NCBI RefSeq assembly: GCF_033807575.1
Contig: NC_084713.1
Span: 20,125,389 to 20,189,388 of the forward strand
From: Cydia pomonella
Taxonomy: Eukaryota; Arthropoda; Insecta; Lepidoptera; Tortricidae
Direction of reading: 5' to 3'
Length of the DNA: 64,000 nt
Part shown: positions 55,475-64,000 of the stretch, in pieces
Position numbering within the stretch: the stretch's first letter is position 1
Layout of the letters: every line of letters begins with the position of its first letter
The notes under the pieces: generated by a model
Seen by the model: only the letters and a program-made list of their open reading frames with translations
Told to the model about the DNA's origin: nothing
Database searches by the model: none
Translations under genes and position numbers: made by a program

Positions 55475-55898
55475 TCCATCCGGTCTCTTACCAATTTAGT
55501 TAATTGTATTACTAATTTTTTTTTTATTAACTTGTCTATAAAAGTGTATATGTTATTCTAATAAATGTAAAATAGCTTGTGTGCCAATATTATAATACTG
55601 CACAAGAGGTTTAGAATTTTTCAAATTAGTGTGAAAGTTAGAGCAAATCTGAATATTATTTGGATCTGTTTTTAGTACGTCGTAGAAGTACATTTTACCA
55701 AAATACTGAATTCAAAGGAAATTTTACTGTTATCTGGAAGGTAGCCGATTATAAATAGATTGAAGTGCGATAATGTAAGCGCACATAGTAAATTAGGATC
55801 TAGAATAGTCATTTGTACCCGAACTTTAGTGCCTGAATACAGGGAATTACTGGACAGGATTTCACTGTGTTGAAAGCTGCGGGCGGGGTAAACATATA
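55475..55898. other. Intergenic DNA without recognised features
   Basis: AT-rich, nothing recognised. Confidence 0.3.
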
Positions 55899-56498
55899 CA
55901 AGGTGCCCGCGAGCATTGCGAGAGATTTTAACGGTGCATTCCTGATGGCAACAGAAGCAAAAAATGTTTTATGACTTTTTGTAAAAAAAAAAATTGAAAA
56001 TTTGAACTTTTTTGAACACTCCTGTGCCCTGTGTCCTCCTAACCTAAAATTAACCATTTTTTTTTATTTGGAGGTAGCCTATCGAATAAGTACATTTTTG
56101 AATTTTTCGATGTCAATCAATTTCGATGTCAATAGATAATATCTATGTCCAGACTAGACCTCAAAGTGGCAATACCGCAGTCAAAAATGTGTTGCGAAAG
56201 AATGATTTCGAAAAACATTTAATTATCTCTGAAACTAGGCCTAATCCTGAAAATTTTATATGACATTTTAGTTTCTAAATATTACCAGTACCCCTAGTGT
56301 AAATAAATTCGATTTCGAAACGTGACGTACGCGTTTGCGTTTAGTCTCATTTTGTATGTGATTTAGAAAGAGCGCGCCAAGCGGGACGTTTTGGAAACTC
56401 AAAATCCTATACAAAATGACACTTAACGCAAACGCGTTCGTCACGTTATGATGTCGATAAAACTTACACTAGGGGTACAGGAATGCTTAGTTAAAATG
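55899..56498. mobile_element. MITE, CAAGGTGCCC family, interrupted copy
   Basis: Inverted relative to the 34691-35138 copy. It starts CAAGGTGCCCGCGAGCATTG and runs through GTGGCAATACCGCAGTCAAA to AAATATTACCAG (56288), is interrupted by a 189-bp MITE, and resumes at CAGGAATGCTTAGTTAAAAT (56478), ending near 56498. The final terminal repeat is absent. Confidence 0.85.
56289..56477. mobile_element. MITE nested in another MITE, CAG duplication
   Basis: TACCCCTAGTGTAAAT at the left and the inverted TTTACACTAGGGGTA-type end at the right; arms of about 65 bp include ACGCGTTTGCGTTTAGTCTC and ACTTAACGCAAACGCGTTCG. CAG flanks both sides (56286-56288, 56478-56480), while the uninterrupted host copy at 34691-35138 has CAG once. 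A right half is at 59872-59938. Confidence 0.9.
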
Positions 56499-57018
56499 TA
56501 TGGAGAAGGGATAAAAGTGACATGTGTCAGATATTGTCAATGGCAGCCATATGGACCGTTTTAGAAGTCAAAAGTGAATCTATTTCTTGCTAAAATAATC
56601 ATTTTAATATTTTACCTGGGTGAAGATGAGCACTAACGGTGAAATTAGGGTACCCGACGATAGATAGTTTTGTCAACCCTTATTTTACTTAACTGCAATT
56701 GATAACGGAGTTTGTTTAAGGCATCCTCTTGGTACGGTACTCTAAAGTGAATAACTAAGTAAGCTCTGCACATAGTTTTGTGTACATTGTGGACGTTATT
56801 ATGATGTAAACGTCGTGAGATAAGTTGCGCAGGAGATTATTGTGACCAGATTGTCTTATCTGACTCGCAAATGAGTACAATTCTTATCGCAGGTAAAAAG
56901 AGTAGAAACTACGAAATATGTTGTTAATTTGCGTCTGAAACTATATGCTATACTTATCTAATAGGTGTACCTATATTTTTCATTGGTTTAGTGTTCCTTT
57001 CGTTTTATTTTATTTTTT
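56499..57018. other. Intergenic DNA without recognised features
   Basis: No repeat or gene recognised. Confidence 0.3.
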
Positions 57019-57350
57019 GAACTGCTGGTGGCCTAGCGGTAATAGCGTGCGACTTGCAATCCGGAGATCGCAGGCTCAAACCCCGGCTCGTACCAATGAG
57101 TTTTTCGAAACTTATTTTACGAAATATCATTTAATATTTACCAGTTGTTTTTTGGTGAAGGAAAACATCATGAGGAAACCGGACTAAACCTAATAAGGCC
57201 TAGTTTACCCTCTGGGTTTGAAGGTCAGATGGCAGTCACTTTCGTAAAAACTAGTGCCTATGGCAATTCTTGGGATTAGTTGCCAAGCGGACCCCAGGCT
57301 CCCATGAGCCGTGGCAAAATGCCGGGACAACGTGAGGAAGATGATGATTA
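57019..57350 (+). mobile_element. SINE family C (family A head, different tail)
   Basis: Box A-like GGTGGCCTAGCGGTAATAG, box B-like CAGGCTCAAACCC, then the family A block (CCGGCTCGTACCAATGAG to CATCATGAGGAAACC). After that the sequence changes to a tail with GGACTAAACCTAATAAGGCC, AGCGGACCCCAGGCTCCCAT and GAGGAAGATGATGA. It shares the head region with family A but has a distinct 3' part. Confidence 0.85.
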
Positions 57351-57782
57351 GTACTATATTTTATTACAATTAAAAAATGCATAATCAACTAAATAAATCA
57401 AACATTCTTAATTAGGTATATTAGGTATTTAAAAAAAAGTAAACAAAATCTACCCTCAAATGGCTCCTTAAGCCAGTTTAGGGTAGATGAAAACATTACA
57501 TGCTCAAATCATGTAGGTTAAAGTCAGGTCGTTCAGTGACACATCCAGGCGGTTTTGTAGTTGGTTGGCTAACCAACAAATGTTATAACTACCCGAAAAT
57601 GTACAAATTGTTTGTTTACTTTTATTTAAATACCTAATATATAATTTTTTTAAAGTAACAAGTAAGTAAGCCAGCAAGTAAGTAAGTACCTTACAATCCA
57701 TCATATCAAATTTCCAGCCCAATCGAGCCTGAATGCTCCTGAAGTTACGACATATCATTATAATATCATAATTTATGTTTGA
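57351..57782. other. Intergenic DNA without recognised features
   Basis: A chance 104-codon frame at 57504-57818 (-) has no known features and overlaps the next repeat. Confidence 0.3.
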
Positions 57783-57897
57783 ATTGGCTTCCAGCTCGCA
57801 AGGGTTGGCAACGCGCATGTAACACCTCTGGAGTTGCAGGCGTCCATAAACTACGGTGACTGCTTACCATCATCCTTACCTTAGCTTATTTGCCACC
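57783..57897 (-). mobile_element. Interspersed repeat family E, fragment
   Basis: GGTTGGCAACGCGCATGTAA, CTCTGGAGTTGCAGGCGTCC and GACTGCTTACCATC are the reverse of the typical family E order seen at 25080-25371. Confidence 0.7.
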
Positions 57898-58637
57898 ATC
57901 GTGGTATAAAAGAAGCTATCACTGGTAACTACTGCTACGAAAAATTATTCATATCTTTAAAAATACTAACTACTTTCCGCACCAGTTCAAGCTGAACATT
58001 TCTGGAGTTATGTAACAGAGTTGACGGCAGAGTAAACAGGCATGATGGAATAAAAAATGTCGGTGTTTGCGTTGCAATCAATCAAACAAAGCTCGCTGCA
58101 GCTCAGTTCTGACTTGTAGATGAAGAACGACGTATATACGTGGTATACAGCGTGTGTTACATACAACAGTAAGTTTTATAGATCGGAAAACCGCAGGGCC
58201 GTACTACTATGATGGGGGGGGAGGGGGCGTTATGGGACAATGCCCTACCTTCAGAAATACCATCGACTTTGATAATGTAAGTATTGCAACCTACCTGTAA
58301 TTACGGCTGCCGTATCTTAAATTTAACTCTGGCTCATCATATCATGCCTGCTCTTGTCGGTGGAGGTAACCGCCATTCTGTTCTTCTCTCTGCCACTGTT
58401 TTGAGCTCCTGATAATTCACTGCGTTGATTATCTCTTTGGCTTGGTACAAGAACGCACGTCTCGGGTTTCCCCTCACTCTTTTTTTTCTATTCTTCCTTT
58501 AATTATAAGACTTTATATAAGTATCGTGCCGTATCTACGGCCCTGGAAAACCGACGTCTTTACTGTAAACAATACAGTATTTAATTATTTGTGTAGAGAT
58601 TACAAAATAAATTAATAAATTTTACAGGACATTCTTT
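57898..58637. other. Intergenic DNA with a G-run
   Basis: A G-rich patch (GGGGGGGGAGGGGGCG) lies near 58214-58229. Nothing else recognised. Confidence 0.3.
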
Positions 58638-58735
58638 CACAAATTGACTAAGCCTCACAGTAAACTCAAGAAGGTTTGTGTTGTGGGTACTCAGACAACG
58701 ATTTTAAAATACATAGAAAACACCCATGACTCACC
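58638..58735 (-). mobile_element. SINE family B tail fragment
   Basis: CACAAATTGACTAAGCCTCA, TTGTGTTGTGGGTACTCAGA and AGAAAACACCCATGACTCA are the reverse of the family B 3' half. Confidence 0.75.
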
Positions 58736-58742
58736 TGGTAAC

Positions 58743-58840
58743 TGGACGGATGCTGCAGTTAATCGAGAAGATTGGAAGACTAGGGGGGGGAGGCCTTTAC
58801 CCAACAGTGGGATACTTTATAGGCTTGTTAAAAAAATAGC
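58743..58840 (+). pseudogene. LINE C-terminus scrap
   Basis: NREDWKTRG, a G-run with probable indel, then codons for a TQQW-like motif (ACCCAACAGTGGGAT), resembling the end of RTE-like LINE proteins. Directly follows the SINE B tail fragment. Confidence 0.6.
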
Positions 58841-59249
58841 TAAACAAGCCTTGGCTTAAAAGATTCACATAGGCCATAATTGTAAAAAAAAAGTATATAT
58901 GCTCTTATAGTACGCTCTGCTTGCATTTCGAATGATTTAGGCTACGATTACTACGAATGCTCGAATGAACGAGGTTCAAAAATGCACTCATGATTCAGTC
59001 TGAATGTTTTCAGTAGATGATGTAACACATTGTATATAGATGTCAGATAGGCTCTTCTATCTTCCGGGGACCGAGTTCCAAAGCTAACTTTTCGAAACTG
59101 GAGCTATTATTTAGTATTGATTTTCAACGTCTATTTTTATTGGTTTTCCAAACGTTCCAATGTTTATAGAGATTTGCGACGGCTATGATTTCGATTGGAT
59201 TTTCATTTAGGATTTAAAATTTTAGTTTTAGTTTAAAGATCTGATTAGA
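58841..59249. other. Intergenic DNA without recognised features
   Basis: Nothing supported. Confidence 0.3.
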
Positions 59250-59733
59250 TTTTTAGGGTTCCGTAGCCAAATGGCAAAAAACGGAACCCTTATAGATTCG
59301 TCATGTCCGTCTGTCGGTCCGATTATGTCACAGCCACTTTTTTCCGAAACTATACGAGCTATACTGTTCAAACTTGGTAAGTAGATGTATTATGAACCGC
59401 ATTAAGATTTTCACACAAAAAAAGATTAAAAAAAAAAAAAAAATTTTGGGGGTTCCCCATACATAGAACTGAAACTCAAAAAATCTTTTTTCATCAAAGC
59501 CATACGTGTGGGATATCTACGGATAGGTCTTCAAAAATGATATTGAGCTTTCTAAACTGAATAGTTTGCGCGAGAGACACTTCCAAAGTGGTAAAATGTG
59601 TCCCCCCCCCCCCTGTAACTTCTAAAATGAGAGAATGATAAACCTAAAAAAATATATGATGTACATTACCATGCAAACTTCCACCGAAAATTGGTTTGAA
59701 CGAGATCTAGTTAATAGTTTTTTTTTAATACGA
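59250..59733 (+). mobile_element. Long interspersed repeat, family D relative
   Basis: AGGGTTCCGTAGCCAAATGG, TGTCCGTCTGTCGGTCCG, GGGGTTCCCCATACATAGAA, GCGCGAGAGACACTTCCAAA, a ten-C run near 59602 and CGAGATCTAGTTAATAG. I recall this as a common lepidopteran repeat that shares its outer part with family D. No coding frame. Confidence 0.75.
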
Positions 59734-59747
59734 TATAAAATTAAAAA

Positions 59748-59938
59748 AAAAAATTTCGTCAAACCCATACGTGTGGGATATCTATGGATAGGTCTTCAAA
59801 AATGATATTTAGGTTTCTAATATAATTTTTTTCTAAACTGAATAGTTTGCGCGAGAGACACTTCCAAAGTCATACAAAATGAGACTTAACGCAAACGCGT
59901 ACGTCACGTTTCGCTATCGAATAAATTTACACTAGGGG
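59748..59938 (+). mobile_element. Chimera: partial repeat copy joined to half a MITE
   Basis: CATACGTGTGGGATATCTAT to GCGCGAGAGACACTTCCAAA (59766-59871) repeats part of the preceding element. It then passes without gap into the right arm of the 56289-56477 MITE (ACTTAACGCAAACGCGTACG ... ACACTAGGGG, ending 59938). Confidence 0.8.
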
Positions 59939-60008
59939 CTCTGATTAAATTTTATTATTTTCTATAAAATCATACGGTCAAAAGGGCAATGTAGAGTTAC
60001 ACACTTAC

Positions 60009-60146
60009 CCCCTTATTCATAAACGTGTACTAAAGTTACGATGCCGCTGATCATCGTTTATCCCTTTCCATCATACCAATACGTCGGAAAGGGACAAACG
60101 ATGATCAGCGGCATCGTAACTTTAGTACACGTTTATGAATAAAGGG
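60009..60146. mobile_element. Hairpin MITE, near-perfect arms
   Basis: CTTATTCATAAACGTGTACT at the left and AGTACACGTTTATGAATAAA at the right; the arms extend about 60 bp with very few mismatches, through GATGCCGCTGATCATCGTTT, around a short loop. A scrap of the same family is at 54154. Confidence 0.9.
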
Positions 60147-60910
60147 TTTAATCGTTGTGGATATCCTTAGCTTTTGTCCAGATGAAGACGATTTTCGGCT
60201 AATAATTATGATTTTGATAATTACCTACTTCAAATTTAACTATGCTTTTATTAAGTACTTATTTTTATACATCATTATACAAACATTTGTAGGAATCCAT
60301 AAGTACCTCTAGGCGCTGCTTCGCTCGGACAACAATGAGCAGTATTAAGTTAGGAAGCCTAAAATACTAAACCACCCGAAATGAATGTCCAATGGCCGAT
60401 AATTGTGTAAAAATGGCGTCCAAGACTTAATAGCTACTGTCCGTTCTCCAATTTAACGAGTCTTCACGATTTTGGCGTAGCGCCAGCCGTGTAACGAAGT
60501 CCCATTGCTATGATTGATGGAGTTAACACGTCTTGAGTGGGCTTTTTAGAGATACTTTTGAAGTATTACCAGGCGTATGTCACTCCGCGCCGTGCGGTCT
60601 ACACCAGATCTGGTATCGCATAGAAATATGACTAAAGCAAGTGAACACTGCATCGCAGATTGTTGTAGAAACAAACCTATGTATATATATGTCTAATCGG
60701 CAACATTTGGGCACATTCGGTATACCTAAACAGGTATTTTGTTGTGCAGTTTTTCCTTCTGTCTGTGATATTAAGTTAGACGTTTTAGTACTTACCGTGT
60801 CATGGTTTGCCACGTGAGTTTAGGCCATCCTTAATCAAAATTTAGACTCAATTCATTACTAAAATAATACAGATTAATGTCTGAATTAATGTATATTCAG
60901 AGGAAAACAG
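60147..60910. other. Intergenic DNA without recognised features
   Basis: A 77-codon frame at 60580-60813 (-) has no recognised features. Confidence 0.3.
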
Positions 60911-62057
60911 ATGAAACATAGCGCCAGCGACGAAGAACCAACTCGTTTCACTATGGACGAGATGTTTACAGTTTTGCAGGGAATGAATTAAAAGAAAGCT
61001 CCAGGACAGGATGGAATTACAGCGGACATTGTCCTTAGGGTTGAAAAGGCTATTCCTCTACTCCTGGATCTCTACGATAAATGCCTACAAAGATCATATT
61101 TCCCAAGGAGCTGGAAGAAGGCGTAAATAAGAGTAATACCGAAGCCAGGAAAGGACGATTATGAAACTCCTAAAGCGCACATACCAGTAGGGTCACTATC
61201 TGTCATAGGAATGGTTTTCGAGAAGATGACAATAAGGCGACTAATATGATAATTGCAGAACAAGAGAGGAATGAGCCCACGGCAATACGGTTTCACACCA
61301 CAGAGGAGCACTGCGGACGCTCTCTATGACGCCCTTACATTCATCCACAATGGACTAAAAAAGAAGCAGCTGGTGGCCCTTGTTTCCCTTGACATTGAAG
61401 GAGCATTCGATTCTGCATGGTGGCCAGCAATAGTTACAGAGCTCAAGAAAAAAGATATAAATCGCCACATACTGGTCACACTCTGCAGTTATCTCAGCGA
61501 TCGCAGAGTAGAGGTGTGGTACCTAGGGAAGAAGGTCCGTGCCTGAGGCTGCATCCAAGGTTCTATGACTGGACTGATGCTCTGGAATCTCCAACTGGAC
61601 CCGCTCTTGGAAGAAGCTGAAGAAAAAAGAAAAGAGATCCAAGCCGTTGTGGATGACATTCTGGTGATGGCGAGTGCTGATTCAACAACCGAGTTAGAAA
61701 GGGAAGTAAACAGAGCCCTCAAGCTAGTGGAGAAGTGGGGTATGGTAAACAAAATGAGACTACACCAGAAGGCTCAAATACGATACGCCATGATCTCAAC
61801 TCCAAGACACTGCGCTTGCCCTTACTGAAGAAATAAAAATGCTGTCTAACCATAGATAAAAACCTGAGCTTAGACCCCCATCTCGAGAAATTGGTTGTCA
61901 AGGCAATTAGCCTATATATGATCTCTCTCGTGGCCACCCACCTGGCCCCAACCTACTCTAGCAGGGGAGCAAGGGCAGAATCCCGGACTGGAATAAACCG
62001 AACCAGATGTGGAAGAATGGGAGACATCAGCGCCGGGTTCGAGTGCAAGAGAGGGTA
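60911..62057 (+). pseudogene. R1-type LINE reverse transcriptase, decayed
   Basis: One frame from 60911 to about 61827 carries most of an RT: KKAPGQDGIT, YFPRSWKKA, VIPKPGKDDYETPK, RQYGFTPQRSTADALYD, SLDIEGAFDSAWW (catalytic Asp codon 61391-61393), GCIQGS and AVVDDILVM, the Y/F-A-D-D box with its two Asp codons at 61652-61657. Five in-frame stops interrupt it (after GMN, after WKKA, two before LQNKRG, after KKVRA). A frameshift near 61790-61840 leads to LTIDKNLSLDPHLEKLVVKA. The DIEGAFDxAWW and FTPQRSTxDAL motifs fit the R1 clade. Endonuclease and N-terminal RT are missing. Confidence 0.9.
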
Positions 62058-62087
62058 ACGATACCGTGAAGTCTTGTCAAGAATCCA

Positions 62088-62402
62088 ATGGACGCGGGGG
62101 AGCCACTTGCAGGGCTTAGATCAGACGATTCTGCCTCTCCCTTGTCCTCGTTTTCCTCTTCCTTGGCGTGCGCGTCTCCGCTACCTGGAGGCGGTGGCCT
62201 GGACGATTCCTCACCGAGCGCGGCTGGCTCCCCTTCATCTAAGGAAGGAGAAACTCAGCCGGCGCTGGAGATGGAGGGAGAGACGCCTGAAGAGGATGGG
62301 GAGGAGCAAGAGGTGGAAGAACCATTCGAGGACTCGGGCAACTCGTGGGTCGCGTCTCCGAAGGAGAATAGATCCTCTGAGACGGAACCCATGAGCATGT
62401 AA
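62088..62402 (+). pseudogene. Acidic Ser/Glu-rich ORF, possibly a LINE ORF1 scrap
   Basis: A 104-codon frame with a real ATG. Product starts MDAGEPLAGLRSDDSA, is Ser/Pro-rich to about residue 50 and then Glu-rich. It follows the dead R1-type RT on the same strand, within a more GC-rich stretch. The composition and the LAGLRSDD start recall the N-terminal part of ORF1 proteins of R1-like LINEs, which would mean a second element 3' of the RT. Identification is weak. Confidence 0.4.
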
Positions 62403-62942
62403 GGGCTGACACTCCTGCGAACAGAAGATGGAGGGAGATGGAACTCCTCCCAACTGGTGCGCCTAGAATAATGGAGGGTGATTACCAGCAGTGAATTTAC
62501 TGTAAGCATTGCACAAGGTCAATAAATACAGGGGACTGGGCGCCTATGAGAGCGCCAAAATATTCGCTTGTTACGGGTATTTTAAGACCAAAACCCCATA
62601 TAAATTCTGCTCTCCGAGGTCTGCCCTACCAAGAGAGCTTTTGGAGAGAGTACAGAGGAAAAATGGGTTCTGGCTCAATATGAAGAAGGACCATAAATAA
62701 AAAAGTTAGGTTGACAAGAGGATATTATATGTATGATGATTCAAAATAAATAGTTTTTTTTAAATAGAGCTTTGTTTTACATCTCGATCTCCTTCGGTCA
62801 CCAGCCCAGAAAAACACAGGGTGTGGAAGGCGAGGCATGAGGTATCCGCAGGAATAGCTTGCATCGCCTCTTACCCCGCTTAGGATAAGCTTAGGATACT
62901 TAGCATAAAAATTGTAAGTAGAATATTGAAACAAAATGCCAC
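62403..62942. other. Flank between LINE remnants
   Basis: A 63-codon frame at 62509-62700 (NKYRGLGAYESAKIF ...) is not recognised. It may be further LINE debris because it continues the GC-richer composition. Confidence 0.35.
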
Positions 62943-63188
62943 AGACATCGCTGGTTCGGCCATATACTGAGGTCGCTGGATCGGGGTGTTAAGAGAGCTT
63001 ATTTGGGACGACCGACTGGTCGCCGTCCAGTGGGTCGGCCCAGATACCGCTGGAGCGACAGTGTACAGGCCGATCTGTACCAACTCAAAGCCGATAACTG
63101 GCAGGAAGTGGCATAAGATCGGGGCAGGTGGCGTTCTCTCGTTTTGGAGGCCAAGACCCTTTTTGGGTCACTGCGCCACAATAGTTAG
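62943..63188 (+). pseudogene. LINE reverse-transcriptase C-terminus with TTAG tail
   Basis: Frame of 82 codons: RHRWFGHILRSL, YLGRPTGRRPVGRPRYRWSD, VQADLYQLKADNWQEVA, an in-frame TAA, then DRGRWRSLVLEAKTLFGSLR. Same family as 48379-48545 and broken by one stop. The frame ends in AGT TAG of the TTAG/TTGG tail (63184-63199). Confidence 0.88.
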
Positions 63189-64000
63189 TTGGTTAGTTGA
63201 TAGCACCTTATATAAAAGACTGCTATAAAAGCAAAGCCAATTTGATATGCACTAAAGTAGCTCATTTCTCATTCTGGTGCGATACGTAATGGTGCTTAAA
63301 AATCGTTCAGAAATCGCCCTCGGATCCTCGAGAATGTTCAAGCGAATGCACCACTGCCATATATTTCCTAACACTAGATCCCGTATTACGAGACAATAAA
63401 GACGACAGCAATTTGGTAGGAGTAGTCGAATTCAAATTTATATTCAATGACCATAATTATGTGCGATAGACGCCGAAATTCATTTTAGGTTTTCATATTC
63501 GTTCTTTTGAAGTGAAAACTTCTTTAGCGGCGCTGTGCACTTTTTGTGATGGGGAAATTTTTTTAAACTCGCGACAGGTCACATGAACGACAGATTCGTC
63601 AGATTGAAAATTCGTAAGACGGACACTTGACTTGAGGAAGTATCCCCCTCTCTTTCTACCGCGCGGCGAAAATGTATGGCTGCGGGCTGCTGTTTCGTTT
63701 TGGTGGCGCAGGGCGCTTGCAATGAATATTGTATTTTACCATATAAATGGTAGTACTTTAATACTTTTATACTGATAATTAAAGCAATTCGTGCGAAATT
63801 GTTCCCTAACCATTCCAAAATATCAAAAATGCACATGCTTAGTAAGTCACATGCTTAGTATGCAATAAATTGCGTAAAAATGTTAATATCCAGGGAGGAA
63901 AATGGGAACTACGCAGTCGCCCTTTTCTCGCAGTCGGTCCTCCATGCTATATCTAGTGACCTGGATCACCTGTGACTGGAAAATTTGAACGGAACTCACG
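63189..64000. other. Intergenic DNA at the window end
   Basis: Positions 63893-63915 (GGGAGGAAAATGGGAACTAC) resemble 570-603. An 85-codon frame at 63579-63836 (-) has no recognised features. Confidence 0.3.

Noticed and set aside
62999..63181. Minus-strand 60-codon Arg-rich ORF
   Set aside because: It is the antisense of a LINE C-terminus whose plus-strand frame matches the known motif order.

Overview
This is gene-poor, AT-rich animal DNA, almost certainly from a moth or butterfly (Lepidoptera). The interspersed repeats (several tRNA-derived SINE families, LINE 3' ends with short microsatellite tails, many hairpin-like MITEs) are of kinds I know from lepidopteran genomes, and the one clear gene is an insect 'long' Toll receptor. 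The species cannot be named from the sequence. There are no bacterial-type operons, CRISPR arrays or genuine tRNA/rRNA genes.

The only convincingly intact protein-coding gene is a single-exon Toll receptor of the 18-wheeler/Toll-7 type on the minus strand (10605-14633, 1342 residues from the first ATG). It has a signal peptide, about 23 leucine-rich repeats, an LRRCT, the cysteine-rich linker and LRRNT of long Tolls, six more LRRs, a second LRRCT, one membrane helix, a divergent TIR domain and a 140-residue tail. A TATA-like box lies about 110 bp upstream of the ATG, and a possible poly(A) signal lies about 245 bp past the stop.

Everything else I can support is mobile DNA or its debris. 0-10 kb: SINEs, a triplicated LINE C-terminus, a 5'-truncated Helitron with helicase remnant and a recognisable 3' terminus (5270-6587), a 253-bp tandem duplication and hairpin MITEs. 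15-32 kb: MITEs of at least four superfamily types (hAT-like, Harbinger-like with TAA duplication, piggyBac-like with TTAA duplication, mariner-like), SINEs and LINE tails. 32-49 kb: LINE C-terminal fragments, more MITEs, and a hAT-like MITE with a perfect 8-bp target duplication and seven CCGGT-core motifs. 49-64 kb: three remnants of one transposon C-terminal module, a MITE nested in another MITE whose empty site is preserved elsewhere in the window, SINEs, and a decayed R1-type reverse transcriptase followed by the end of another LINE.

The genes do not form a pathway: there is one receptor gene in a large repeat-rich neighbourhood. Some long non-repetitive stretches (for example around 20.5-20.9, 23.9-24.1, 30.8-31.0 and 50.4-50.7 kb) could hold distal regulatory DNA, but the sequence alone does not show this. 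I found no convincing new biological system. The best leads are the divergent TIR of the Toll gene, the molecular history of the transposons, and one or two unexplained ORFs.
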